Shown in pieces: positions 7,422 to 13,970 of a DNA stretch of 17,316 bases. A model generated the notes under the pieces. The model was given only the letters and a program-made list of their open reading frames with translations, searched no databases and had not been told where the DNA came from. This stretch comes from Ascidiaceihabitans sp023955215 (GTDB lineage Bacteria > Pseudomonadota > Alphaproteobacteria > Rhodobacterales > Rhodobacteraceae). The position numbers and the translations under genes are program-made. Every line of letters begins with the position of its first letter. The first letter of the stretch is position 1. The DNA lies in contig CALSPX010000020.1 in NCBI GenBank assembly GCA_943788345.1, positions 1 to 17,316 of the forward strand, given 5' to 3'.

Positions 7422-8048
7422 ATGACAAGCAAACCTGATCTAGATGGGGCATATGGCCTCAAAACACCTGAAGACTCTCTTCGCCTCTATCGCGATTGGG
7501 CGGAAACATACGATGAAACCTTTGCCAAAGAACACGCCTATATCATGCACCAACATGTCGCTCGGGCCTATGTAAATGCAGGAGGCTTCCAACCCGTATT
7601 AGACGTAGGTGCCGGAACGGGATTATGCGGTCAAGCTCTGCGTGATCGTGGATTGGATCACGTCGACGCCACCGACATTTCACCGGACATGCTAGCAGTC
7701 GCAAAAGCCAAAGGTATTTACCACACATTATTTGAAGGCGACATATTGGCTGGCTTAGATATTGAGGCTGGCATTTATTCAGGGATCACCAGTTCAGGAA
7801 CCTTCACCCATGGTCACATTGGGCCAGAGGCTATTGATGAACTGATACGACTTGTTCGAAGCGGCGGCTGGATCGTCATTTCGATCAACAGCGAACATTT
7901 TTCTTCTCATGGGTTTGAGGCAAAATTTGCATCCCTTGGCGATATTATTACCGACCTAGAATTTCGAAAGTTGCCAATTTACGCAGCCGAAGGTTCAGGT
8001 GACCACGCCAAAGACACTGGCCTCGTCACCTTGTTTCGAAAGGCCTAA
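7422..8048 (+). CDS. Class I SAM-dependent methyltransferase
   Basis: A 208-residue Rossmann-type methyltransferase. Motif I is VLDVGAGTGLCG at 59-70, the acidic second-strand motif is DATDISPDML at 82-91 (D85 likely contacts the SAM ribose), and the motif IV-VI region includes GITSSGTFTHGHIGP and LVRSGGWIVISIN. The N-terminus YGLKTPEDSLRLYRDWAETYDETF is shared by a group of roughly 200-residue proteins of unassigned substrate that includes WBSCR27-like methyltransferases. I chose ATG 7422 over GTG 7404 because the family begins close to the LKTPEDS helix; neither has a good ribosome-binding site. The TAA stop overlaps the TAG of the convergent crotonase gene. The target molecule is unknown. 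Confidence 0.87.
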   Translation: MTSKPDLDGAYGLKTPEDSLRLYRDWAETYDETFAKEHAYIMHQHVARAYVNAGGFQPVLDVGAGTGLCGQALRDRGLDHVDATDISPDMLAVAKAKGIYHTLFEGDILAGLDIEAGIYSGITSSGTFTHGHIGPEAIDELIRLVRSGGWIVISINSEHFSSHGFEAKFASLGDIITDLEFRKLPIYAAEGSGDHAKDTGLVTLFRKA

Positions 8049-8824
8049 AAGCCCTTCCAAACTGGATCACGTTTTTGGGCAAATGCTTTGGCACCCTCTA
8101 GCTGATCCTCAGATGCATACAGCTTATCGACAGACGGCAACTGGCGTTTCGTAATTCGGTTCATCGTATCCTGGAATTTTGAATCCTCAGCATCGCGCAC
8201 AATTTCTTTGATCGCAGCATAAACAAGCGGGGGACCGGAGGCGAGCAAGCGCGCCAATTCCCAAGCGCGGTCCATCAATTGATCACCTGAAAGGATCTCA
8301 TTCACAATGCCCCACCCTTTGGCCTCGCTTGCGTCAAACCAACGGCCCGTCAGCAATAGTTCCATCGCGATGTGATAGGGAATGCGCTTGGGCAATTTCA
8401 CACTTGCGGCATCCGCAACTGTACCTGAGCGAATTTCGGGCAAAGCAAAGCTTGCGTGATCTGCAGCCAAAATCATATCCGCACTCAGCGCTAATTCCAA
8501 ACCACCACCACAACAAATTCCATTCACTGCTGCGATTACAGGCTTATTCAAATCACGCAATTCTTGAAGGCCGCCAAAACCACCAACGCCGTAATCGCCA
8601 TCCACTTCATCGCCATCAGCCGCAGCCTTCAGGTCCCAACCGGGGCAAAAGAACTTTTCGCCGCCACCTGTAATGATAGCGACCCGCAGTTCAGGATCAT
8701 CACGGAAATCAGCGAACACTTTTCCCATGATACGACTTGTTTCCAAATCGATTGCATTCGCTTTGGGGCGATCCAAAGTAACCAGCAAAATAGCGCCTTC
8801 ACGGTGTGTTTTAATCGGGTTCAT
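8045..8824 (-). CDS. caiD: Enoyl-CoA hydratase / carnitinyl-CoA dehydratase-like crotonase
   Basis: A 259-residue crotonase-fold enzyme that adds or removes water at a CoA thioester. The oxyanion-hole segments are PKANAID (20-26) and GICCGGGLE (102-110). The two catalytic glutamates are E110 in GGGLE and E130 in ALPEIRSGT, exactly 20 apart as in enoyl-CoA hydratase (E144/E164) and CaiD (E111/E131). The length also matches CaiD (about 261). The C-terminal half carries the MELLLTGRWFDASEAKGWGIVNEI helix set. Its ATG overlaps the stop of the acyl-CoA ligase in an ATGA, so they are coupled. The enzyme is certainly a crotonase; whether it acts on carnitinyl-CoA/crotonobetainyl-CoA or another acyl-CoA is not settled, and the symbol is tentative. 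Confidence 0.87.
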   Translation of the reverse strand: MNPIKTHREGAILLVTLDRPKANAIDLETSRIMGKVFADFRDDPELRVAIITGGGEKFFCPGWDLKAAADGDEVDGDYGVGGFGGLQELRDLNKPVIAAVNGICCGGGLELALSADMILAADHASFALPEIRSGTVADAASVKLPKRIPYHIAMELLLTGRWFDASEAKGWGIVNEILSGDQLMDRAWELARLLASGPPLVYAAIKEIVRDAEDSKFQDTMNRITKRQLPSVDKLYASEDQLEGAKAFAQKRDPVWKGF

Positions 8825-10851
8825 AGGTCAGGTCCTCTTGGGGCAATACGGATTAAGGCATCCGCGGCAATGGCGTGAGTTGGTGTGCACATCATTGGGT
8901 TGATTTCCACTTCTTCTAGTCTGTCAGCATGCGCAATCACATAAGATTGCAACGCCATTATCCCATCAATTAATTCATCGACATTTGCAGCAGCTGCACC
9001 CCGAAAACCCGAAAGCAAAAGGTATGTTTTTAAGCGTGATAACGCGGCGCGAATAACTTCTGCACGGGTCGGCACAATAAAGGAAATAGCGTCTTGCATA
9101 ATTTCCGTCAAAACGCCTCCAGCACCTATAGTCAGGATAAAACCATGCGCCGGATCACGCACGACGCCAATCAGCATTTCAGCAACCGAACCTGTAATCA
9201 TCTCTTCAATTAAGACACATTCACTAGGCATGGTTTTGACAACCTTCGCCAGTTCAGCATGAGAGACATTTAATGCAACGGCACCCACTTCAGATTTGTG
9301 CGCAAATCCTGTTCCTTTAACCGCGAATGGTTCAGCCAAAGCGCCAGCAGCTTCAACGTCTGCCGCTTGTTGTGGAACGCGCATGCCATAAGATGCCAAC
9401 GCTGCCTTTGCGTCGCTTTCATTCAAAACAATCGCGTCTCTATCGACACCTGCAGGCAGGGGCACATCTGCAAACGAAACGACAGTAGATGAGGCAATTT
9501 CAGCCGCAGCAACTGCTTCACGCAAGCCGTTCAGTGGTGTCACTCCAGCAGCTAATAATTTCTGGGCAATATTGAGTGGCATCAATTCTGGCAAAGTCGC
9601 GACAACAGCAACTGGCCTGCCGCTCTTTTCCCGGATTGCAATCGCAGCATCTGTTGCGCAGACCCAGTCACTTGCATCTGTATGGGGATAATCCACAATC
9701 AACATGGTCATCCCGATATGCGGAGCAGTCATCGGCAACCACGCGCGTGTCATCGCTTCAGTATCACGCCAAATGTATGTGTTATAATCAAGCGGGTTAG
9801 AGAGAGCCACCATTGGGCCTAACGCCCCTGACAACTCGATCTTTTGGCCCTCTGTCAAAGTAGGAAATGTCATCAAAGTGTCATGCGCAAGATCTGCTAT
9901 TAGACTAGCTTCACCACCCGAACAGCTGACCGACGATAACGTGGGGGCATCCAAGCGCCCATTGCAATGCAACACCATCAAAGTCTCAAGGAAGGCCGGC
10001 AAGTCGTAAACACGGCCAATACCTAAATGGCGCAACAGTGCATCCGCGCCAGCGTCGCTGCCTGCAAGAGACGCAGTATGAGATACTGTCGCCCGCTGGG
10101 CCTGATCGGATTTCCCAACCTTCAACGCAATCAATGGCACGCCACGCTTATGCGCTTTACGCGCAAGCTCAGCCCACTCGGCAATATCTGAAAACCCTTC
10201 AATATGCAGGCCAATTGCTGTGACACGCGGGTCGTCTAAAAGTGAGGTAGCTATCTGAGCCTGACTGGTTTGGGCCATATTCCCACAAGCAATCGTGTAA
10301 GCAATCGGCAATCCACGCTGTTGCATGGTCAAGTTAATTGCAATGTTTGAGGACTGAGTAAGGATCGCAACACCTGTTTCGACCGGCGTACATCCATGCT
10401 GATCAGGCCAAAGCAACGCATTGTCCAACGCATTCACGAAACCATAACAATTCGGACCCAAAAAGGGCATCTCGCCAGCTGCATCAATTAACGCCGCTTG
10501 CAGATCAGCGCCTGATGCATCTTCGGCAACAGCCTCAGAAAACCCCGAAGCAAAACAGACGGCCCCACCCGCGCCCATCAACGATAACTCACGCATCAAC
10601 TCAATCGCAAGATGGCGGTTCACGCCCAAAAATACAGCGTCCGGAGCAGATGGCAGCGCAGCCAATGAAGCAACCGCTTTGACACCACAGACCTCAATTT
10701 CACGTGGATGAACCAACCAAATATGCCCAGAGAATTTTATCTTCTGGCACTGAAGGATAATTTGCTCGCACCACGCACCGCCGCCGACAACAGCAATAGA
10801 CCTCGGGCGTAAAAGACGGGAAAGATCACGCATGGCAGCAAACATTCGCAA
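8821..10851 (-). CDS. ADP-forming acyl-CoA ligase, fused alpha-beta type
   Basis: A 676-residue acyl-CoA synthetase of the NDP-forming superfamily (acetate-CoA ligase family), which makes acyl-CoA with ATP giving ADP and phosphate through a phosphohistidine. Order: CoA-binding Rossmann domain at about 10-135 (SIAVVGGGAW, then LGPNCYGF at 131-138); succinyl-CoA-ligase-like domain with the phospho-His H258 in VSHTASLAGSD; second ligase-like domain with SCSGGEASLIAD at 309-320; and a C-terminal ATP-grasp domain from about 475, with VKGTGFAHKSEVGAV, EEMITGSVAEMLIG, FILTIGAGG and VEINPMM (648-654). Starts TTG 10851, ATG 10845 and ATG 10833 are in frame; TTG 10851 has the best spacing (10 bases) from an AGAGG that lies in the upstream repeat arm. 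Coupled to crotonase by ATGA. AcsD-like pimeloyl/protein acetyltransferase fusions are excluded because no GNAT domain is present. The substrate is unknown. Confidence 0.9.
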   Translation of the reverse strand: MRMFAAMRDLSRLLRPRSIAVVGGGAWCEQIILQCQKIKFSGHIWLVHPREIEVCGVKAVASLAALPSAPDAVFLGVNRHLAIELMRELSLMGAGGAVCFASGFSEAVAEDASGADLQAALIDAAGEMPFLGPNCYGFVNALDNALLWPDQHGCTPVETGVAILTQSSNIAINLTMQQRGLPIAYTIACGNMAQTSQAQIATSLLDDPRVTAIGLHIEGFSDIAEWAELARKAHKRGVPLIALKVGKSDQAQRATVSHTASLAGSDAGADALLRHLGIGRVYDLPAFLETLMVLHCNGRLDAPTLSSVSCSGGEASLIADLAHDTLMTFPTLTEGQKIELSGALGPMVALSNPLDYNTYIWRDTEAMTRAWLPMTAPHIGMTMLIVDYPHTDASDWVCATDAAIAIREKSGRPVAVVATLPELMPLNIAQKLLAAGVTPLNGLREAVAAAEIASSTVVSFADVPLPAGVDRDAIVLNESDAKAALASYGMRVPQQAADVEAAGALAEPFAVKGTGFAHKSEVGAVALNVSHAELAKVVKTMPSECVLIEEMITGSVAEMLIGVVRDPAHGFILTIGAGGVLTEIMQDAISFIVPTRAEVIRAALSRLKTYLLLSGFRGAAAANVDELIDGIMALQSYVIAHADRLEEVEINPMMCTPTHAIAADALIRIAPRGPDL

Positions 10852-10861
10852 ATGTTGGAAT

Positions 10862-10894
10862 GCCTCTGGCAGGGATATTTGGAAACAGAAGAAG
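10862..10894 (+). repeat. Left arm of a 33-bp imperfect inverted repeat
   Basis: This arm begins GCCTCTGGCAGGGATATTTG and continues into an AGAAGAAG purine run. It matches the reverse complement of 11014-11046 at 28 of 33 positions, and all five differences are transitions. On the minus strand it lies immediately upstream of the acyl-CoA ligase start and supplies the AGAGG that may act as its ribosome-binding site. Confidence 0.85.
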
Positions 10895-10985
10895 CAACAG
10901 TTTATTAACCCTCATCTTATTATTTGGTGGTGCGAAACAGGCGGGGACGCCAATGGCCATAACAAGAGAAGCACGTGCGCTTTTC

Positions 10986-11016
10986 AAGCGGGTACCGAAA
11001 TTTTTGGTACCCGTTT
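10986..11016 (+). terminator. Hairpin with T-rich tail, terminator-like on the plus strand
   Basis: CGGGTACC at 10989-10996 pairs perfectly with GGTACCCG at 11006-11013 around a 9-base loop, and AAG/TTT outside extends the stem to 11 pairs with one G-T wobble. On the plus strand it is followed by TTTCTTCTATTTT, like an intrinsic terminator, but no plus-strand gene precedes it. On the minus strand, the direction of the operon, the stem is not followed by a T-run, so it is more likely an RNA-processing or stability structure there. The five bases AAGCG also pair with CGCTT at 10978-10982, giving a competing small hairpin. Confidence 0.5.
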
Positions 11017-11046
11017 CTTCTATTTTCAAATATCCCCGCCGGAGGC
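11014..11046 (-). repeat. Right arm of the 33-bp imperfect inverted repeat
   Basis: Read on the minus strand, the arm starts GCCTCCGGCGGGGATATTTG and runs into AGAAGAA, pairing with 10862-10894. From memory, GCCTCCGGCGGGGATATTT-like words are frequent between genes in Rhodobacteraceae, so this may be one copy of a family-wide intergenic repeat; that is unverified here. It begins 10 bases after the acyl-CoA dehydrogenase stop. Confidence 0.85.
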
Positions 11047-11056
11047 ACAAAGCCCT

Positions 11057-12217
11057 TTATGCTCCCAAAGCGCGTAATAAGTCGCGACTGATGATGTGAC
11101 GTTGAATTTCTGAAGTGCCGTCCCAAATTCGTTCTACACGCGCATCACGCCAGAAACGCTCCAGAGGGTAATCATCCATCAACCCCATGCCACCGTGGAT
11201 TTGGATTGCTGCATCGGTTACGCGTGACAGCATCTCGCTCGCATATAGCTTCGCTGATGCAATTTCACGGTTAGCAGGCAACCCTTTGTCCAGCCGATCC
11301 GCTGCTGCAATTGTAAGCAAGTCTGCAGCGTCAATTTCGGTTATCATGTCAGCGAGCTGAAAACTTACACCTTGGAACTTGCCAATAGGTTGACCGAATT
11401 GCTCGCGTTGCGCTGAATAGTCTAGCGCATAGTTAAACGCACGACGTGCTCGTCCTACTGACATAGCAGCGACGGTGATCCGTGTGGCGTAAAGCCATTC
11501 ATTCATCACTTCAAACCCACCATCAACTTCGCCCAAGACCTGAGCATCAGGTATACGGCAATCGTCAAATTCAAGGATCATGTTTTTGTAACCACGGTGG
11601 CTAACAGACTTATATCCATCACGAATGGTGAAGCCCGGCGTGCCGCGATCAACTAGAAATGTTGTGATCCGCTTTTTCGGTCCACGAGGGGTTTCGTCCT
11701 CACCTGTTGCGATGAAAACAATGATGAAGTCTGCGTGTTCTGCTCCGGAAATGAAATGCTTAGTGCCGTTCACAACCCAATCACCACCATCACGGACAGC
11801 GGCGCATTTCATTCCTCGTACGTCGGAACCTGCGCCAGGCTCAGTCATAGCGAGTGCATCCATGCGCTCACCGCGAACCGCTGGCATTAGATACCGTTCA
11901 ATCTGTTCCCCTTCACATGCCATCAAGATGTTTTGAGGTCGCCCAAAAAAATGGTTCAGCGCCATCGAACCACGCCCCAACTCGCGCTCGACAAGCGCAA
12001 ATTCAACGTGGTTCAGCCCAGCGCACCCGACGCTTTCAGGAAAATTACAGGCATAAAAACCCAGGTCCAACGTCTTTTGTCTGATCTCTTGCGCAATTTC
12101 TGCGGGGACTTCGCCGGTGCGTTCAACAAGTTCCTCGTGAGGATAAATTTCTTTCTCAACAAAAGATCGGACCGTGTCCGCAATCATTAACTGTTCGTCT
12201 GTTTGTCCGTAGATCAT
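11057..12217 (-). CDS. Acyl-CoA dehydrogenase family flavoprotein
   Basis: A 386-residue acyl-CoA dehydrogenase, which introduces an alpha-beta double bond in an acyl-CoA using FAD and passes electrons to ETF. Visible family features are the FAD/substrate loop LAMTEPGAGSD (about 122-132), WVVNGTKHFISGAEHAD, RITVAAMSVGRARRAF, REQFGQPIGKFQ, IQIHGGMGLMDDYPLERFWRDAR (about 339-360) and WDGTSEIQRHI near 365-374. At the position where most family members carry the catalytic Glu (YEGT), this protein has Asp (WDGT, D366). The frame extends to an ATG at 12283 overlapping the aldolase gene, but the ATG at 12217 gives the usual length and leaves 40 bases after the aldolase stop. Located between the aldolase and the inverted-repeat segment. 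CaiA-like activity is possible; the substrate is unresolved. Confidence 0.9.
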   Translation of the reverse strand: MIYGQTDEQLMIADTVRSFVEKEIYPHEELVERTGEVPAEIAQEIRQKTLDLGFYACNFPESVGCAGLNHVEFALVERELGRGSMALNHFFGRPQNILMACEGEQIERYLMPAVRGERMDALAMTEPGAGSDVRGMKCAAVRDGGDWVVNGTKHFISGAEHADFIIVFIATGEDETPRGPKKRITTFLVDRGTPGFTIRDGYKSVSHRGYKNMILEFDDCRIPDAQVLGEVDGGFEVMNEWLYATRITVAAMSVGRARRAFNYALDYSAQREQFGQPIGKFQGVSFQLADMITEIDAADLLTIAAADRLDKGLPANREIASAKLYASEMLSRVTDAAIQIHGGMGLMDDYPLERFWRDARVERIWDGTSEIQRHIISRDLLRALGA

Positions 12218-12257
12218 GTGTTCAACTTCTTCATAGAGGTGTATGTGGCGGCGTGGA

Positions 12258-13013
12258 TTAGCTGGCGTAATTGGACCCTTCATCGTCCAAAATCGCTTTT
12301 AATTCAGACAAATGACGTGCGTCTTGTTCGGGATATCCCTCAAGTTCTTGCGCTGTCTTTTCTGCAATGTCATCAGGGATCACACGAAGCGGCTGTCCGG
12401 TCTGCAGGGCCATGATGTACGTCATGCACGCCCGCTCAAAGTAATACAGTCGATTAAACGTATCTGCGACCGTATCGCCAACAATCATAATGCCATGGTT
12501 CCCCATAATCATGACCTTCTTCTTCGGATCATCAAACAATTTTGCGCAACGCGTGCCTTCTTCTTCAAAGGCCAAGCCGCCATAATTTTCGTCAACAACA
12601 TAACGATTGAAAAACGTACACCCATTCTGATCCACAGGTGGCAAACGGCTGTCAGCAAGAGCTGCCAAAGCAGTAGCGTAGGGGGAGTGAACGTGCATTG
12701 CACAACGCGCGTGCGCGCAGTGGCGGTGCATCCCACCATGCAGTCCCCACGCCGTTGGGTCCGGCGCATCTGGCCCTTCCATGCTGGCAGGATCATTTGC
12801 ATCTACTTCGATCAGGTCACTGGCCTTAATCCGACTGAAATGCACCTGATTTGGGTTCATCAGGAACTTGGTTCCCTCGTCATTGATTGCCAAAGAAAAA
12901 TGGTTGGCGACCGCTTCGTGCATGTTCAATCGCACGGTCCAGCGGAATGCTGCGGCAAGGTCCACTCGCTCTTGCCAGTGATCCATGTTTGCTCCGGATG
13001 CGCCATTTGCCAT
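12258..13013 (-). CDS. Class II aldolase/adducin family protein
   Basis: A 251-residue protein of the class II aldolase/adducin N-terminal family, whose enzymes use a zinc-type metal to cleave aldols (fuculose- or rhamnulose-phosphate aldolases), epimerise ribulose phosphate, or decarboxylate or dehydrate sugars. The metal-site residues are visible: H107 and H109 in HVHSPYATAL and H173 in MGNHGIMIVG. The N-terminal helix RVDLAAAFRW followed by ANHFSLAINDEGTKFLMNP is typical of the branch found beside CoA-metabolising genes rather than sugar operons. The ATG at 13013 has a strong GAGGAG ribosome-binding site at 7-base spacing. It heads the run aldolase - acyl-CoA dehydrogenase - acyl-CoA ligase - crotonase, so a non-sugar substrate linked to CoA chemistry is likely, but that is inference. 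Confidence 0.9.
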   Translation of the reverse strand: MANGASGANMDHWQERVDLAAAFRWTVRLNMHEAVANHFSLAINDEGTKFLMNPNQVHFSRIKASDLIEVDANDPASMEGPDAPDPTAWGLHGGMHRHCAHARCAMHVHSPYATALAALADSRLPPVDQNGCTFFNRYVVDENYGGLAFEEEGTRCAKLFDDPKKKVMIMGNHGIMIVGDTVADTFNRLYYFERACMTYIMALQTGQPLRVIPDDIAEKTAQELEGYPEQDARHLSELKAILDDEGSNYAS

Positions 13014-13089
13014 TTCAAGTCTCCTCAGTGACGTTTGAAATGAAGCGTGGCTAAACTAGACCATTTTGTCACGCGATAAATTACACGTT
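13014..13089 (-). promoter_or_regulatory. Leader between the VOC gene and the aldolase operon
   Basis: These 76 bases hold the GAGGAG ribosome-binding site of the aldolase gene and an AT-rich upstream part. An inverted repeat, CACGTT (13084-13089) and AACGTG (13098-13103) with an 8-base spacer, straddles the ancestral stop of the VOC gene; it may be a weak hairpin or an operator. No convincing -35/-10 pair was recognised. A promoter for the four-gene catabolic run is expected here. Confidence 0.35.
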
Positions 13090-13509
13090 TTACAAAGAAC
13101 GTGATGGGACCCAAGCATATCCATTTTCACACAAGATATACACCTCTCATAGGCCATGTGGTTTATCCGTGGGCTCTTGCAAAACAACGGCATCTGTCAC
13201 CTTTGCCCGCTCAACAGCTTCTTCAGGATTGGTGTCATAAAGACGTATCTCAAGCCCAGCGCCTCGCGGTGGGTTGTCAGGCAATAGCCCGAGCAATGGA
13301 TTGGAGTGATAGGTACCGTCGCTGTGCAACTGGAACACTTGAGCACCGTAGGTCACGATGGCAAATTCGGCGGAAACGCGATGCGTTTTCATATCGAATA
13401 CCGCAGCAAGAAAATCACACTGCTTCACCACATCTCGAACGACTAGGTTCAAGCCTAATCCGCGCAAAGATTTACCAAAGCCTTGGGGACTTACTGTTTC
13501 ATAATCCAT
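13090..13509 (-). pseudogene. VOC (glyoxalase-like) protein gene interrupted by a premature TGA
   Basis: The frame encodes a small vicinal-oxygen-chelate protein: LRGLGLNLVVRDVVKQCDFLA at the first beta-alpha unit, then FAIVTYGAQVFQLHSDGTY, GAGLEIRLYD, and EEAVERAKV leading to VLQEPTDKPHGL. At codon 121 (13149-13147) there is TGA, but the frame continues without break for 18 codons, EVYILCENGYAWVPSRSL, to TAA at 13092-13090. That extension is the last VOC strand, normally xREVYI.D..GYAWVPS, with the Glu that serves as a metal ligand; the interrupted position is usually Arg, so CGA to TGA is a one-base change. The 120-residue truncated product would lack this ligand. ATG 13509 was chosen; a TTG at 13527 is also in frame. 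It lies 32 bases after arsC and is probably cotranscribed. A sequencing error is possible. Confidence 0.8.
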
Positions 13510-13541
13510 ATCAAAAACATGGCACAATCACTTCGACGTTG

Positions 13542-13970
13542 TCATGATAAATCGACGCGTTTGCCTTCTTCATCAATCAACAGTGTTCCGTTTTTAGCGT
13601 TGTAAGGTCCTGCAGGCCACTTAGGCAGCAGTTCAAGAACGTCTTCTGATGGACGACACAATGCTGTTCCATATTCTGTTACAACAATCGGGCGGTTCAC
13701 CAGTTTGGGGAACTGAATCATAGCGTCAATAATCGCTTCTTCACTTACACCCTCTGCCGTCAAACCCAGCTCTTTTGCGTTGGTTTTGTGTATGCGCAAG
13801 GCACGGCGAGCTGTCATGTCAGCGGCTTCAAAAAGCTCAATTAACTGCTGCTTTGTCCAGCCCGTTTTCATATATTCCACAACGATAGGATCGTAACCTG
13901 CGTCACGAATGATTTGCAGTGTGTGGGTTGATGTCCCGCATTCGGGAAAGTGATGTATTGTGATATCCAT
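13542..13970 (-). CDS. arsC: Arsenate reductase, glutaredoxin-coupled ArsC family
   Basis: A 142-residue member of the thioredoxin-fold ArsC family that reduces arsenate to arsenite using glutaredoxin. The key residues align with plasmid R773 ArsC (C12, R60, R94, R107) at a constant offset of one: C11 in FPECGTS, R59 in ARRALRI, R93 in VNRPIVV and R106 in ALCRPSE. The pattern CGTSxxTLxxIRxxG and the tail DEEGKRVDLS agree too. The frame extends to GTG 13988, but ATG 13970 begins the family-typical MDITIHHFP. No arsB, acr3 or arsR is adjacent, so it may be a housekeeping copy. It is the first gene of a minus-strand run and is divergent from adeC over 88 bases containing a perfect palindrome. 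Confidence 0.92.
   Translation of the reverse strand: MDITIHHFPECGTSTHTLQIIRDAGYDPIVVEYMKTGWTKQQLIELFEAADMTARRALRIHKTNAKELGLTAEGVSEEAIIDAMIQFPKLVNRPIVVTEYGTALCRPSEDVLELLPKWPAGPYNAKNGTLLIDEEGKRVDLS

Larger units (their letters stand above)
10862..11046. repeat. Inverted-repeat segment inside the acyl-CoA operon (MITE-like or REP-like)
   Basis: A 185-bp segment bounded by 33-bp imperfect inverted repeats fills nearly all of the gap between the acyl-CoA dehydrogenase and acyl-CoA ligase genes, which are otherwise in a tightly packed minus-strand run. The interior (about 119 bp) is AT-rich at the left and carries a strong hairpin at the right. It encodes no recognisable protein; the short open frames crossing it have no family features. 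I saw no clear target-site duplication next to the arms, so insertion by transposition is possible but unproven. A non-autonomous element, or two oppositely oriented copies of an intergenic repeat, would both fit. Confidence 0.6.

Noticed and set aside
10860..11099. Plus-strand open frame across the inverted-repeat segment (79 codons), and similar short frames on both strands
   Set aside because: It spans both repeat arms and the hairpin, has no family features or ribosome-binding site, and runs into the acyl-CoA dehydrogenase gene antisense. Frames of this size arise readily in repeats.
12218..12283. Longer acyl-CoA dehydrogenase start at ATG 12283, overlapping the aldolase gene
   Set aside because: It would add 22 residues with no family similarity; ATG 12217 gives the normal length.
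12312..13031. 239-codon plus-strand open frame opposite the aldolase gene
   Set aside because: It is antisense to a gene with clear metal-site motifs and a strong ribosome-binding site; its own translation is rich in Cys, His and Arg with no recognisable domain.
13147..13149. TGA as selenocysteine codon
   Set aside because: The homologous position in VOC proteins is Arg rather than Cys, no SECIS-like hairpin was seen after it, and no selenium genes are nearby.
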